The notes below the pieces were generated by a model. The model worked only from the letters and a program-made list of their open reading frames with translations, made no database searches and had not been told where the DNA came from. A DNA stretch of 58,241 nt, taken from contig JAFQME010000002.1 of NCBI GenBank assembly GCA_017421025.1, positions 1 through 58,241 of the forward strand, read 5' to 3'. This DNA comes from Oscillospiraceae bacterium (GTDB lineage Bacteria > Bacillota > Clostridia > Oscillospirales > JAAYXM01). Below, in pieces: positions 24,939-34,261 of this stretch. Numbering within the stretch: the first letter of the stretch is position 1; each line of letters begins with the position of its first letter. The position numbers and the translations under genes were made by a program.

Positions 24939-25139
24939 CTACATCCCCTGCTGTGCAAGCTGAGCGGTTTCCTGCACGGTCATGTAAATTGCCATGACCC
25001 AAATCACACTCCAAATAACCGCAACCGATTTTTTTACACCATCGCTCCAGTTTAAGAACTTAAACATGAAAAAAATCCCAAGCGGCGGAAATGTAAACAA
25101 AAACGCCACAGTAATCACAGTGAGTAAAAAGTTCTTCAT
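24939..25139 (-). CDS. Small membrane protein, function unknown
   Basis: 66 residues with two hydrophobic segments ('FLLTVITVAFLFTFPPLGIFFMF' shown here in part as FLLTVITVAFLF, and 'SVAVIWSVIWVMAIYM'). AGGAGG lies 8 nt before the ATG at 25139, and a good promoter lies upstream, so it is likely a real gene. It stands alone, divergent from the copper ATPase. No family recognised. Confidence 0.7.
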   Translation of the reverse strand: MKNFLLTVITVAFLFTFPPLGIFFMFKFLNWSDGVKKSVAVIWSVIWVMAIYMTVQETAQLAQQGM

Positions 25140-25166
25140 CAAAAATTCCTCCTTATTGGTGTTTCT

Positions 25167-25195
25167 ATTTTATCAAATCTCTCTTTTTTTCGCAA
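25167..25195 (-). promoter_or_regulatory. Promoter of the 66-residue membrane protein gene
   Basis: On the minus strand TTGCGA (25195-25190), a 17-bp spacer and TAAAAT (25172-25167). Confidence 0.6.
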
Positions 25196-25202
25196 CCCAT
25201 GT

Positions 25203-25231
25203 TTGACTTTTTGAAATTAGAATAATAAAAT
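25203..25231 (+). promoter_or_regulatory. Promoter of the copA operon
   Basis: TTGACT (25203-25208), a 17-bp spacer and TAAAAT (25226-25231), 23 nt before the copA start. No CsoR- or CopY-like palindrome is evident next to it. Confidence 0.65.
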
Positions 25232-25254
25232 AAATGCAAAGAAAGGAGGCCTCT

Positions 25255-27492
25255 ATGACAAAACTAATTTTTAATATTGGTGGAATGCACTGTGCCGCCT
25301 GTTCCCGTGCGATTGAAACCGCAGTCGGGAAACTTGCGTTTGTGGATTCGGTTGCCGTCAACCTTGCCGCAAATACCATGACTGTGAGTTTTGACGGCGA
25401 AGTTGAAGCAATCATTGCTGCCGTGGAAAAGCAAGGATTTACCGCACGTGTTTCCGATCCTGCACGGGATGCAGAGGAAAAGGCGACCGAAGCTGCAAAA
25501 GCGGCACGTCAAAGCAGACGGGAGTTGCTTGTCGCATTGGTGTTTGGCGGACTTCTCTTTTATCTTGCCATGGCACCAATGGTACCGGGGCTTGCTTGGG
25601 CGGTTCCTTCTGCAATCTCTCCTGCATTTCCCGTTCGCTATTGTATCTTGCAAATTCTTCTGCTCATCCCCGTCACAGTGATGGGGCGCAGGTTTTATAC
25701 CTCCGGTTTTTCCGCACTGTTCCGTCTGCGTCCCAACATGGATTCTTTGGTCGCAATCGGGACAAGTTCTGCCATCATCTACAGTCTGTACGGCTTTGTG
25801 CGGGTTTGCCTGGGCGATGTTCATGCAGTACATGATCTCTATTTCGAATCCGGAGCAATGATTATTGCTCTCATCAAACTCGGAAAACATTTGGAACTGA
25901 GAGCGAAAGAAAGGACCGGTGCTGCGGTCAAAAAGCTCATGGAGCTTGCCCCGAAAACCGTGCATCTGCTGCGTGACGGGGTCGAGGTGGAAGTCCCGCT
26001 CTCAGATGTACATGTTGGAGATCTCTTGCTGGTACGCCCCGGAGAACGGATTCCAACCGATGGCGAAATTGTTTCCGGTTCTGCCGCAATCGATGAATCC
26101 ATGATTACCGGTGAGAGTTTACCTGTGGATAAAACCGTGGGCGACACAGTCACAGGTGCATGTATCAACCAAAACGGTATGCTGACTGTGCGTGCCACCC
26201 GTGTCGGTGCCGACACCACCCTGTCCCAGATCATTCAGTTGGTTACCGAAGCGCAAGGCTCGAAAGCACCCATTTCTCGTCTTGCGGATGTGGTGAGTTC
26301 TTACTTTGTTCCTGTTGTGATCGGGATTGCACTTGTTTCTGCAATTCTATGGCTGATTTTCGGAAAAGATCTCACCTTTGTTTTGACCACCTTTGTTTCT
26401 GTTTTGGTGATTTCTTGCCCGTGTGCGCTCGGTCTTGCGACTCCGGTCGCCATCATGACCGGAACGGGTCGTGGTGCCACTTACGGTATTTTGTATAAAA
26501 ATGGCGAAGCTTTGGAGATAACGCATCGTGTTTCCCATGTGGTTTTGGACAAAACCGGCACCATCACACGGGGACGTCCCGAGGTGACTGATATTCTCCC
26601 ACTGACAGGAACCGAAGCAGAACTTCTCCAGCTTGCTGCATGCATTGAAAGCGGGAGTGAACATCCGCTCGGCGATGCAATCGTGCGGGAGGCATCTCTG
26701 CGAGAACTTCCACTGCTTCCGATCACAGACTTTTTGGCACACTCGGGATTCGGTGTTTCCGCCTCGGTGGATTCTTCTTCGGTAAAAATCGGAAATCAAG
26801 CATTTCTCGGTGAGATTCCCCTTCCCGTTCAAGCGGCTGAAGAATTTGCTCTCCAAGGAAAGACACCCATGTTTGTTGCAAAAGACGGGGTGTGTTTGGG
26901 AATCGTTGCAGTTGCCGACACGGTCAAGCCATCCAGTATTCAAGCAATTGAACAGTTAAAGAAAATGAAGGTTCACACCACGATGCTCACAGGCGACAAC
27001 GAAGTCACCGCCCAAGCGGTGGCAAAAAGCGTCGGTGTTGACCATGTGATTGCGGGCGTGCGACCCGAGGACAAAGCGAGAGTCGTGCAAGAATTGGTAC
27101 AAGGCGGCGCCACGGTTGCCATGGTAGGTGACGGGATTAACGATGCTCCCGCACTTGCTGCGGCAAGTGTTGGAATTGCCATCGGCTCCGGTACCGATGT
27201 GGCTGTTGAGAGTGCGGACATCGTATTGATGCACGACAGTTTGGAGGATGTTCCCCGGGCAATCCGACTTTCCCACAAAGTGATTCGCAATATTAAGGAA
27301 AATTTGTTTTGGGCGTTTGGCTATAATGTGATCGGGATTCCGATTGCAGCCGGGCTTTTATATGCGTTTGGAGGGCCAAGACTCACCCCGGTCTTTGCGG
27401 CATTTGCAATGTCACTCAGTTCGGTTTCTGTGGTTTCCAATGCATTGCGTCTGAATTTTGCAAGTTTAGAGAAAAAGGAGAAAAAACAATGA
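25255..27492 (+). CDS. copA: Copper-translocating P1B-type ATPase
   Basis: 745 residues from the ATG at 25255 with AAAGGAGG 5 nt upstream. One heavy-metal-binding domain opens the protein ('[12 protein letters not shown]', Cys13 and Cys16). Eight membrane segments follow, with the transport motif CPC in '[15 protein letters not shown]', the phosphorylation site in '[11 protein letters not shown]', and the hinge '[15 protein letters not shown]'. The 'GSGSEHPLG'-type His motif appears as '[12 protein letters not shown]'. It exports Cu+ at the cost of ATP. The last codons overlap the next gene by 4 nt. Confidence 0.93.
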   Translation: MTKLIFNIGGMHCAACSRAIETAVGKLAFVDSVAVNLAANTMTVSFDGEVEAIIAAVEKQGFTARVSDPARDAEEKATEAAKAARQSRRELLVALVFGGLLFYLAMAPMVPGLAWAVPSAISPAFPVRYCILQILLLIPVTVMGRRFYTSGFSALFRLRPNMDSLVAIGTSSAIIYSLYGFVRVCLGDVHAVHDLYFESGAMIIALIKLGKHLELRAKERTGAAVKKLMELAPKTVHLLRDGVEVEVPLSDVHVGDLLLVRPGERIPTDGEIVSGSAAIDESMITGESLPVDKTVGDTVTGACINQNGMLTVRATRVGADTTLSQIIQLVTEAQGSKAPISRLADVVSSYFVPVVIGIALVSAILWLIFGKDLTFVLTTFVSVLVISCPCALGLATPVAIMTGTGRGATYGILYKNGEALEITHRVSHVVLDKTGTITRGRPEVTDILPLTGTEAELLQLAACIESGSEHPLGDAIVREASLRELPLLPITDFLAHSGFGVSASVDSSSVKIGNQAFLGEIPLPVQAAEEFALQGKTPMFVAKDGVCLGIVAVADTVKPSSIQAIEQLKKMKVHTTMLTGDNEVTAQAVAKSVGVDHVIAGVRPEDKARVVQELVQGGATVAMVGDGINDAPALAAASVGIAIGSGTDVAVESADIVLMHDSLEDVPRAIRLSHKVIRNIKENLFWAFGYNVIGIPIAAGLLYAFGGPRLTPVFAAFAMSLSSVSVVSNALRLNFASLEKKEKKQ

Positions 27493-27881
27493 GTCGTTAC
27501 ACAGAAAAAGCACAGGCATTACGGGATTGCTGTGAAAAGCACTACAACTGTGCGCAAGCGGTCTTTATGGCATTCGCCGATCAAGCAGGTCTTGATTTGG
27601 ATACTGCAGATAAAATCGCTTCCAACTTCGGTGCAGGAATGAAAGCAGGAAGTGTTTGCGGTGCGGTCACCGGCGGACTGATGGTTTTGGGATTATTCGG
27701 AATCACCGACACCTCAGACTATTACTCCCGTGTGAAAGCTACAATCGGTGAGGAACTCAACTGCGCAAAACTTCTGCAAAAAAACACCGAAGAAAAGAAA
27801 GCTTTTTGTGACGGGTTAATTTCTGCCTGTGTCACGGTTGTGGAAGCAATGCTGAAAGAGGCAGGAAAAATTCAGGAGTGA
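27489..27881 (+). CDS. C_GCAxxG_C_C family redox-type protein
   Basis: 130 residues. The family pattern is present in variant form: '[17 protein letters not shown]' (Asn in place of Gly before Cys-Ala), '[19 protein letters not shown]', 'LNCAKLL' and '[10 protein letters not shown]'. These spaced cysteines suggest metal or redox chemistry. The start overlaps the copA stop by 4 nt, an arrangement that suggests a link with copper handling, but this is inference. Confidence 0.85.
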   Translation: MSRYTEKAQALRDCCEKHYNCAQAVFMAFADQAGLDLDTADKIASNFGAGMKAGSVCGAVTGGLMVLGLFGITDTSDYYSRVKATIGEELNCAKLLQKNTEEKKAFCDGLISACVTVVEAMLKEAGKIQE

Positions 27882-27885
27882 TACC

Positions 27886-29229
27886 ATGACCGCAAAACCC
27901 ATGTTTTCCAACCGAGCGTTGACCGCACTTGCTGTCCCGATTGTTTTGGAGGCACTCCTTGCGATCATGGCAGGACTTGTGGATACCGCAATGGTATCTT
28001 CTGCCGGCGAAGCGGCGGTTGGTGCAATTTCCCTTGTGGATTCGGTGAATCTTCTTTTCATCTATGTATTCTCCGCCATTGCCAATGGTGGTGCGGTGGT
28101 CACCGCACAGTACATCGGGAGTAAGAATCTTTTAAGCGCAAAGACTTCAGCGAATCAGCTTCTCTATGCTGCAAGCGGGGTTTCCCTTGTATTAATGGCA
28201 GTCCTTCTCTGCTTTGTACAACCGATTTTGAATCTGATTTATCCCGGAATTGCACCTGATGTATTTCAAAATGCACATGTGTATTTCTTCTACACTCTGC
28301 TTGGGTATCCGTTTTTTGCAGTTGGAAATGCATGTACCGCACTTCTTCGTTCCATGGCAAAAAGTCGGCTTGCGCTGTTTATTGCACTTTCTTCCAACAT
28401 CTTCAATGTGATTGGAAATGCGATTCTGATTTATGGATTTGATTTGGGTGCGGCCGGTGCCGCTATTTCCACCACGGTCTCTCGAGTCCTTTGGGCGGCG
28501 GCCGGCTTATACTTTCTTCACAACAAGGACCTTCCCGTACATTTGGAGAAACTTCTCTCCTTTCGTTTCGACTGGGACATCATGCGTCGCATCATGCTCA
28601 TCGGCTCGGCAAATGGGGTGGAAAGCGGATTGTTTCAGGTGGGCAAGGTTTTGGTTTCCAGCCTCATTGCATCGTTCGGCACGATTGCGACTGCTGCGTA
28701 CTCGGTTTCATATACCATTTGCTCGGTCGGTTGGAACACTGTGGGTGCGATCGGAACGGTTTTGTTGACTGTGGTTGGGCAATGCATGGGAGCCGGCGAG
28801 ACCGAACAGGCAAAGCATTACACAAAAAAACTGACTTGGTTTGCTTATGGCATGGTACTGGTCTTGTTCGGCAGTATCTTTCTGTTCCGCAATCAGCTGG
28901 TTGGGCTCTTCTCGTTTTCAAATGAGGCAAAGACCGCATCCGTGTATTACACCGCAGTCGGTGTGCTTTGCACCGTGTTCTCGGTTTATGCGTGGTCGTT
29001 TGTGCCGGTCAATGCGTTTCGAGCCTCCGGCGAAACCCGATACTCCATGATTCTTGCAATTGTCTCCATGTTCACATTCCGTGTAGGACTCAGTTATGTC
29101 CTCGGCGCATGGATGCAACTGGGACTTCTCGGTGTTTGGATCGGAATGTGGGCAGACTGGGCATGCCGTTCTGTTTTCAATTCCATTCACTTTAAACGTG
29201 GAAAATGGCTCCAGCGAAAACTGATATAA
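27886..29229 (+). CDS. MATE family efflux transporter
   Basis: 447 residues with about twelve membrane segments in two homologous halves. The first half starts 'LTALAVPIVLEALLAIMAGLVDTAMVS', quoted in part as PIVLEALLAIMAGLVDT, a standard MATE helix 1 with the conserved Asp. AGGAG precedes the ATG, 4 nt after the previous stop codon. It likely exports cationic compounds using an Na+ or H+ gradient. It is the third gene of the copA operon. Confidence 0.9.
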   Translation: MTAKPMFSNRALTALAVPIVLEALLAIMAGLVDTAMVSSAGEAAVGAISLVDSVNLLFIYVFSAIANGGAVVTAQYIGSKNLLSAKTSANQLLYAASGVSLVLMAVLLCFVQPILNLIYPGIAPDVFQNAHVYFFYTLLGYPFFAVGNACTALLRSMAKSRLALFIALSSNIFNVIGNAILIYGFDLGAAGAAISTTVSRVLWAAAGLYFLHNKDLPVHLEKLLSFRFDWDIMRRIMLIGSANGVESGLFQVGKVLVSSLIASFGTIATAAYSVSYTICSVGWNTVGAIGTVLLTVVGQCMGAGETEQAKHYTKKLTWFAYGMVLVLFGSIFLFRNQLVGLFSFSNEAKTASVYYTAVGVLCTVFSVYAWSFVPVNAFRASGETRYSMILAIVSMFTFRVGLSYVLGAWMQLGLLGVWIGMWADWACRSVFNSIHFKRGKWLQRKLI

Positions 29230-29263
29230 AAAAAAAGCACCGAAACCCTGTTTCGGTGCTTTC
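29228..29263 (-). terminator. Shared terminator between the MATE and SDR genes
   Basis: Stem AAGCACCGAAAC / GTTTCGGTGCTT with a 3-nt loop. A run of nine T follows on the minus strand, so it is strong for the SDR gene and weaker for the MATE gene. Confidence 0.8.
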
Positions 29264-29267
29264 CTAT

Positions 29268-30020
29268 TTATCTTGCGAGCCAGCCGCCATCCACAGGGAT
29301 GGTAATACCGGTAACATAGTCGCTTGCACGGCTTGCCAAAAAGACTGCCGCACCGCCAAGGTCCTGCGGAGTCCCCCAGCGTCCTTTCGGGATGCGGGCT
29401 AAGATATCCGAATTGCGAATCGGATCGTTTTGGATTGCTTCGGTCATATCGGTTGCCATATAACCCGGAGCGATTGCATTGACACAAATCCCGTCTTTCG
29501 CCCATTCGTTCGCAAGCAACATGGTCAGACTCTTGACCCCGCCTTTACTTGCAGTATAACCTGCCACATTGATGCCGCCTTGATACGAGAGCATACTGGC
29601 AAGATTGATAATTTTCCCTCCACCGTGTTCCCGCATGCGTTTCGCTGCAGCCTGCGCAAGAAAGAATACGCTTTTGAGGTTTACATCAACCACATGATCC
29701 CAGTCTTTCTCGCTCATTTCGTAGGCGGGTGCACGGCGCATAGCGCCTGCATTATTGACGAGAATGTCCACCTGCCCATATGCGTCTATACACGCTTTCA
29801 CAATCTCTTCGGCTGCATTACAATCAGACAAATCGATACAGAGTTCAAAATACCGACGTCCAAGGGCTTGGATTTTTGCCCCGGTTTCGGGTGCACCTTT
29901 GGTTGACACACCGAAAATATCTGCCCCTGCTTCTGCAAGAGCAAGTGCGATCCCGCTCCCCAGCCCACGTGAGAGCCCTGTTACGATCGCAACTGTTCCA
30001 CTTAAATCAAACATACTCAT
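29268..30020 (-). CDS. SDR family oxidoreductase (KduD/gluconate 5-dehydrogenase-like)
   Basis: 250 residues. The Rossmann motif is 'VTGLSRGLGSGIALALAEAG', the NNAG motif 'ILVNNAGAMRRAPA', the catalytic Ser in 'NLASMLSYQGG', and YxxxK in 'GYTASKGG'. The 'GRWGTPQDLGGAAVFLAS' and 'TGITIPVDGGW' blocks are typical of classical SDRs near KduD. The probable start is the ATG at 30020, right after the small membrane gene; a GTG at 30038 would overlap it. It probably reduces a keto-hexuronate or related sugar acid. Confidence 0.85.
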   Translation of the reverse strand: MSMFDLSGTVAIVTGLSRGLGSGIALALAEAGADIFGVSTKGAPETGAKIQALGRRYFELCIDLSDCNAAEEIVKACIDAYGQVDILVNNAGAMRRAPAYEMSEKDWDHVVDVNLKSVFFLAQAAAKRMREHGGGKIINLASMLSYQGGINVAGYTASKGGVKSLTMLLANEWAKDGICVNAIAPGYMATDMTEAIQNDPIRNSDILARIPKGRWGTPQDLGGAAVFLASRASDYVTGITIPVDGGWLAR

Positions 30021-30022
30021 TT

Positions 30023-30208
30023 TTAAAACGGCATGCACTGGTCAACCGCACAAATTGCTTCCTCACACGGCTTTTTCTGCGGCACTGCTTTTGGTTTCGG
30101 TTTGAGTTCTACTGCTTTTTTGCAACGTTCCAAAAAGATCCCGATTGCAACAAACGCACCAAATAATGTGGTTAAAACAAGAAGAAAACTCTTCAAAAAA
30201 TTCTTCAT
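30023..30208 (-). CDS. Small single-span membrane protein, function unknown
   Basis: 61 residues: a membrane helix (about 8-28, 'FLLVLTTLFGAFVAIGIFL') then a basic tail rich in Lys and Pro ('ELKPKPKAVPQKKPCEE'). AAGGAGG lies 7 nt before the ATG. It is placed between the deaminase and SDR genes with 12-nt and 2-nt gaps, so it is probably part of the operon. Function unknown. It resembles the 66-residue protein at 24939 only in starting MKNFL. Confidence 0.65.
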   Translation of the reverse strand: MKNFLKSFLLVLTTLFGAFVAIGIFLERCKKAVELKPKPKAVPQKKPCEEAICAVDQCMPF

Positions 30209-30220
30209 GATGATTCCTCC

Positions 30221-30709
30221 TTAGTATCCAAACTCACCAACCAAAGACTCGTCGTTTCTGACCCAGTCATCTACAAGAATGATCTTGTATGTATCCTCGG
30301 TTTCACGGATGACCACACGTGCAATTCCCGCATTGATGATCAGGCGCTTGCACATGGAGCACGGCGCAGCATTTTCCACCAATTCACCGGTGGATGCCTC
30401 ACGGCCGACCAAATACAAGGTTGCACCAATCATGTCATTGCGTGATGCTGCAATAATCGCATTTGCCTCGGCATGCACACTTCGGCAAAGCTCATATCTC
30501 TGCCCACGAGGAACGCCCAATTCCTCACGCTTGCACTCGCCAATGTCACAGCAATTCTCTCGACCGCGCGGTGCTCCCACGTATCCGGTGGATACGATAA
30601 TGTCATTTCGCACGATGACCGCACCATAACGGCGGCGCAAACAAGTGCCACGCTCACTTACGGTGTCTGCAATGTCCAAGTAATAGTTAAACTTATCTCT
30701 GCGATCCAT
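30221..30709 (-). CDS. dCMP deaminase-like cytidine/deoxycytidylate deaminase (ComEB type)
   Basis: 162 residues. The zinc site is complete: His79-Ala-Glu81 in 'SVHAEANAI' and Cys117/Cys120 in 'APCSMCKRL'. Extra Cys in 'NCCDIGECKREELG' match the ComEB/dCMP deaminase insert. It would convert dCMP to dUMP. It lies 4 nt after the ABC ATPase gene, so it is in the same transcript. Confidence 0.88.
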   Translation of the reverse strand: MDRRDKFNYYLDIADTVSERGTCLRRRYGAVIVRNDIIVSTGYVGAPRGRENCCDIGECKREELGVPRGQRYELCRSVHAEANAIIAASRNDMIGATLYLVGREASTGELVENAAPCSMCKRLIINAGIARVVIRETEDTYKIILVDDWVRNDESLVGEFGY

Positions 30710-30713
30710 AATC

Positions 30714-31382
30714 TCACCCCATCTGATGAATTGTTCCGTTTTCTATTTCCAACACACGCTCTGCGTGCGCTGCAATTTCCATATCATGTGTAATCACAAG
30801 CACGGTTGCTCCCCGTGAATGTTGTTCTTTCAAAAGTCTCAGGATCTCTCTGCCGCTCGTCGGGTCAAGGTTCCCGGTTGGCTCGTCCGCCAAAATCAGC
30901 GGTGGATTCATGACAATTGCACGGGCGATTGCCACACGCTGCTGCTGACCACCGGACATTTGAGCCGGGCGATGCCGCAAGCGGTGCGATAATCCGACCG
31001 CAAAAAGGGCCTCATTTGCACGCCGCACTTGCTCTTCACGAGAGACTCCGGCAAAGCGCAACGGAAGCATAACATTTTCCAGCGCAGTCAACCGTGGGAC
31101 CAAGTGAAACCCTTGAAACACAAATCCGATTTTTCGGCTTCGCACGGAACAGAGTTTGGAAACACACAAGTCACTGACGCAAGCTCCGTCCAAATAGTAT
31201 GACCCGGCACTCGGCGCATCCAAACATCCGAGGATGTTCATCAGTGTACTTTTCCCAGAGCCGGATTTTCCGACAATCGCAACAAATTCCCCTTTGGAAA
31301 TATGAAAGCTGACATGATCCAAAGCACACACTGCACGGTCTCCGCCCGGATAGTGTTTGCACAGGTTTTCCACTTTTATCAT
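30714..31382 (-). CDS. ABC transporter ATP-binding protein, LolD/MacB type, without permease
   Basis: 222 residues from the ATG at 31382 (AGGAG 8 nt upstream). Walker A 'VGKSGSGKSTLMNILG', signature 'MSGGQQQRVAIARAIV', Walker B 'LILADEPTGNLD', H-loop 'VLVITHDMEIA'. The sequence belongs to the family that pairs with FtsX-like permeases for lipoprotein, peptide or antibiotic export. No permease gene is adjacent, so it either pairs with a distant one or is an orphan. It heads a leftward operon with the deaminase, the small membrane protein and the SDR. Confidence 0.88.
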   Translation of the reverse strand: MIKVENLCKHYPGGDRAVCALDHVSFHISKGEFVAIVGKSGSGKSTLMNILGCLDAPSAGSYYLDGACVSDLCVSKLCSVRSRKIGFVFQGFHLVPRLTALENVMLPLRFAGVSREEQVRRANEALFAVGLSHRLRHRPAQMSGGQQQRVAIARAIVMNPPLILADEPTGNLDPTSGREILRLLKEQHSRGATVLVITHDMEIAAHAERVLEIENGTIHQMG

Positions 31383-31462
31383 CACGGTTACTCCTATTAT
31401 ATCACATAATTTCAGACAAATCTATATTATTCCGCATCTTTTTGAAACAATACGAAAAATAC

Positions 31463-31491
31463 TTGCAAAAGGGTGCGTTTCGGTATATAGT
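31463..31491 (+). promoter_or_regulatory. Promoter of nagA
   Basis: TTGCAA (31463-31468), a 17-bp spacer and TATAGT (31486-31491), 31 nt before the nagA start. Confidence 0.65.
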
Positions 31492-31522
31492 TATGTTAAG
31501 AAATGGAATGGAGGATGACCCT

Positions 31523-32662
31523 ATGAATATTAAATTCAAACGTGCTTACAACCGTGGTGCAACTCTCACCGACGGTATTTTGAAAGTTTGTGACGGTCGT
31601 TTTGACGGCATCACTCACGAAAACGGAACTGCGGATTTAGACTTGAGTTCTTACCGTGTATTCCCCGGATTTATTGATATGCACACCCATGGTGCTGTTG
31701 GTTACGACAGTTTGAAGGCTTCGTTTGACGAACTGGACAAACTCTCTAATCATTATGCTTCCTGCGGTGTTTCCACCTTCCTCGTCACCATGAGCACTGC
31801 ACCGCTTGCACTGCTTGAGCATCAGTTTGGCATGGTAAGTGACCGTATCGAAGCCGGCACCTCCGGCGCTTCCATCGGCGGCATTTATGCGGAAGGTCCG
31901 TATCTGTGCGCAAAGTTCCGTGGTGCTCATTCCGAGCCCCTTCTCCGCACCCCGAATGTCGATGAAGCAAAACGTCTGATTGAAGCCGGTCGTGGCAACC
32001 TGCGTGTCTTTACGGTTGCTCCCGAACTTCCCGGTGCAATCGACATGATCGAGTATTTGGTCAAAAACGGTGTCAAGGTTTCTCTCGGTCACACTGCTGC
32101 AACCATGGAAGAAGCTCGTCTCGGTATGGATGCCGGTGCAAATATTCTGGTACATACCTACAACGCAATGGCAGGCCTCAACCACCGTAATGTGGGTCTT
32201 TTGGGTATGGGTCTTGTTCGTGACGACGCATACTGCGAAATCATCTGTGACTTTATCCATGTTTGCCCCGAGGCTGTCAAAATCGTTCTTCGCTGCAAGA
32301 ATTCCGACAAAGTTGTTTTGATTACCGACTCGGTTGAGCCCACTGGCATGCCGGACGGTGAATACATCCTGTCTGATTTGGAATGTATCGTAAAAGACGG
32401 CATCGCACGCACTAAGGAAGGCGCACTCGCAGGTTCTTCCCTGCGCTCCAATCGTGCGTTGCAGAATGTGGTTGAAACTTTGGATGTCCCGATTGAAACT
32501 GCAGCAAAGATGCTCACCATCAACCCAGCGACCGCACTTGGTTTAGATCATGAGATTGGCGCACTTGACCGTGGCTATCGTGCTCATCTCACTGCGTTGG
32601 ACGAAAACTACAATGTTGTCCTCACCATGGTAGACGGCAAGATCGTTTACGACAACCGTTAA
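31523..32662 (+). CDS. nagA: N-acetylglucosamine-6-phosphate deacetylase
   Basis: 379 residues from the ATG at 31523 with GGAGG upstream; an in-frame ATG at 31442 precedes the promoter and is rejected. Metal and catalytic motifs: 'GFIDMHTHGAVGYD' (His54, His56), 'GGIYAEGPYLC' (Glu), 'VSLGHTAATMEEA' and 'ILVHTYNAM' (His residues), and 'LITDSVEPTGMPDG' (catalytic Asp). It removes acetate from GlcNAc-6-phosphate before NagB, which is not in the window. It probably feeds on host or cell-wall amino sugars. Confidence 0.93.
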   Translation: MNIKFKRAYNRGATLTDGILKVCDGRFDGITHENGTADLDLSSYRVFPGFIDMHTHGAVGYDSLKASFDELDKLSNHYASCGVSTFLVTMSTAPLALLEHQFGMVSDRIEAGTSGASIGGIYAEGPYLCAKFRGAHSEPLLRTPNVDEAKRLIEAGRGNLRVFTVAPELPGAIDMIEYLVKNGVKVSLGHTAATMEEARLGMDAGANILVHTYNAMAGLNHRNVGLLGMGLVRDDAYCEIICDFIHVCPEAVKIVLRCKNSDKVVLITDSVEPTGMPDGEYILSDLECIVKDGIARTKEGALAGSSLRSNRALQNVVETLDVPIETAAKMLTINPATALGLDHEIGALDRGYRAHLTALDENYNVVLTMVDGKIVYDNR

Positions 32663-32671
32663 GCAATACAC

Positions 32672-32710
32672 AGGCGGCATCTGTCACCGCAGATGCCGTC
32701 TTTTCTTTTT
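32672..32710 (+). terminator. Terminator after nagA
   Basis: Stem GGCATCTG / CAGATGCC (extended by flanking pairs) followed by TCTTTTCTTTTT. The ribosome binding site of the next gene begins immediately after, so some read-through is likely. Confidence 0.7.
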
Positions 32711-32722
32711 GGAGGAACCGCC

Positions 32723-34219
32723 GTGTCAAAACTTGATTTCAAAACAATTGTAAACCAAGACATATACGAAACAACCGCTACGTTTGATATCGGGACTGCA
32801 GTTTTTACCGCAGTTTGGCTTCAGGCATACAGTGACCTTTATGATAATTTGGTGTGGGAAAGTACCGACTATGTCTTTAACAAGAATTTAGCAGAAACAA
32901 AAGGTCGCATTTTCTTCTTATCAGATCCGGTTTCAAACGCATGTGAGGTTTTCATTGTTCAAGCACCCGATTGTGTTGAATCCACCTTTGCGATTGTAGA
33001 CGAAGTAATCAAAGTCAAATCCAACGGATATCCGATTATTCATGGGTTTACCACAAGAGAAAATGCGGAAAAATTCTGTCGTGATTGGTATAAGACCGTC
33101 TATCAAACCGAGGGTTTGCACACCATGTCAAACACATGGGCGGACTTTCGTGACAGAACCCGTGTCCGTGCGGATTTCCTGATGAAAGAAATCGATGCCG
33201 CACAGGAACTCGGAGTGGATGTCGTTCAAATTGATGACGGATGGCAGAGCGGCACGACCCCGCCGCCTTGTGAAAAGGACGGCTCATTTCTGTTCAGCGA
33301 TGAATTTTGGCTTTTGAATGACGAAGCATTTCCACACGGAATGGAACAGGTCTCTTCGCACGCAAAAGAGCGGGGTGTGAAATTGGGGCTTTGGTTTGCG
33401 CCACAGTCCGTCGGTCCGTTTGGGCGTTTCCAACAGGATCTTGCAGTACTCAAAAAGGCATATGAGGAGTGGGGCATCCGATATTTTAAGTTGGATTTCC
33501 TTCAACTTTGGGACAAAGCCCGTGCCGATGCAATGTGCAAGTTTATTGAGAGTGTGCTTGACTTTGGCAAAGACGCAACCGTTGAGTTGGACGTCACAGC
33601 AGACAAACGGTTGGGATATTTGAATTCTGCGCCGTACGGAACACTGTTTGTTGAAAACAGATACACCAAAACCACCTGGGGCAATTATTATCCCCACAAA
33701 ACACTTCGCAACCTTTGGAGACTCTCCAAATACATCCCGTCATCAAAACTTCAATTTGAGTTTATGAATCCGGGGATTTATACCGAGTCATACAAAGAAA
33801 CCGATCTTTTACGTCCTGCGCTTTATGACATTGATTATTTATTTGCCACAGTCATGGTCTCAAATCCGCTTTTCTGGATGGAAACTCAGTTCTTAAGTCA
33901 GGACAACCGAAAGAAGTTGAAACCGTTGGTAGCGAAGTGGAAAACATATCGAGCGGAGCTTTCCGCATCCGATATTTTCCCGATTGGAAACGAGCCTTGC
34001 GGCGCCTCACTCTGCGGTTTTCATTGTGAAAGCAACCATGCAACACATCTTGTTTTATTCCGTGAGGTTTGCAAAAGCGACACAATGACGCTGCAAATCC
34101 CAAAAAGCTCCTGCGAGGTTTTGTATTCAAACGACCAAGCCGATGTTTGTTTTGCTGACAATGTTCTCACTGTCAAGTTCAATAAACAGCGTGCATACGT
34201 TTGGTTGAGATTGGAATAA
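32723..34219 (+). CDS. GH36-like alpha-galactosidase, short form
   Basis: 498 residues from a GTG at 32723 with GGAGG 7 nt upstream. The GH36/clan D barrel is recognisable: 'VVQIDDGWQSG' (170-175 IDDGWQ), 'GVKLGLWFAPQSVGP', and 'IRYFKLDFLQLW' with Asp258 as the likely nucleophile. The protein lacks the large N-terminal beta-sandwich of full-length enzymes of about 730 residues. The usual acid/base region after the nucleophile is changed ('VELDVTADKRLGYLNSAPYG'). It has no signal peptide, so it is cytosolic and would act on imported oligosaccharides. Substrate uncertain. Confidence 0.78.
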   Translation: MSKLDFKTIVNQDIYETTATFDIGTAVFTAVWLQAYSDLYDNLVWESTDYVFNKNLAETKGRIFFLSDPVSNACEVFIVQAPDCVESTFAIVDEVIKVKSNGYPIIHGFTTRENAEKFCRDWYKTVYQTEGLHTMSNTWADFRDRTRVRADFLMKEIDAAQELGVDVVQIDDGWQSGTTPPPCEKDGSFLFSDEFWLLNDEAFPHGMEQVSSHAKERGVKLGLWFAPQSVGPFGRFQQDLAVLKKAYEEWGIRYFKLDFLQLWDKARADAMCKFIESVLDFGKDATVELDVTADKRLGYLNSAPYGTLFVENRYTKTTWGNYYPHKTLRNLWRLSKYIPSSKLQFEFMNPGIYTESYKETDLLRPALYDIDYLFATVMVSNPLFWMETQFLSQDNRKKLKPLVAKWKTYRAELSASDIFPIGNEPCGASLCGFHCESNHATHLVLFREVCKSDTMTLQIPKSSCEVLYSNDQADVCFADNVLTVKFNKQRAYVWLRLE

Positions 34220-34221
34220 CA

Positions 34222-34261
34222 AAAAAACACCTGTAAAGATATCCTTTACAGGTGTTTTTTA
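34222..34261. terminator. Bidirectional terminator between the GH36-like gene and yigZ
   Basis: Stem AACACCTGTAAAG / CTTTACAGGTGTT with A and T runs on either side, between two convergent genes. Confidence 0.85.

Noticed and set aside
31383-31410. A TATAAT-like -10 box right before the ABC ATPase ribosome binding site
   Set aside because: Transcription would start inside the ribosome binding site and no good -35 is at the right distance, so I did not call a promoter.
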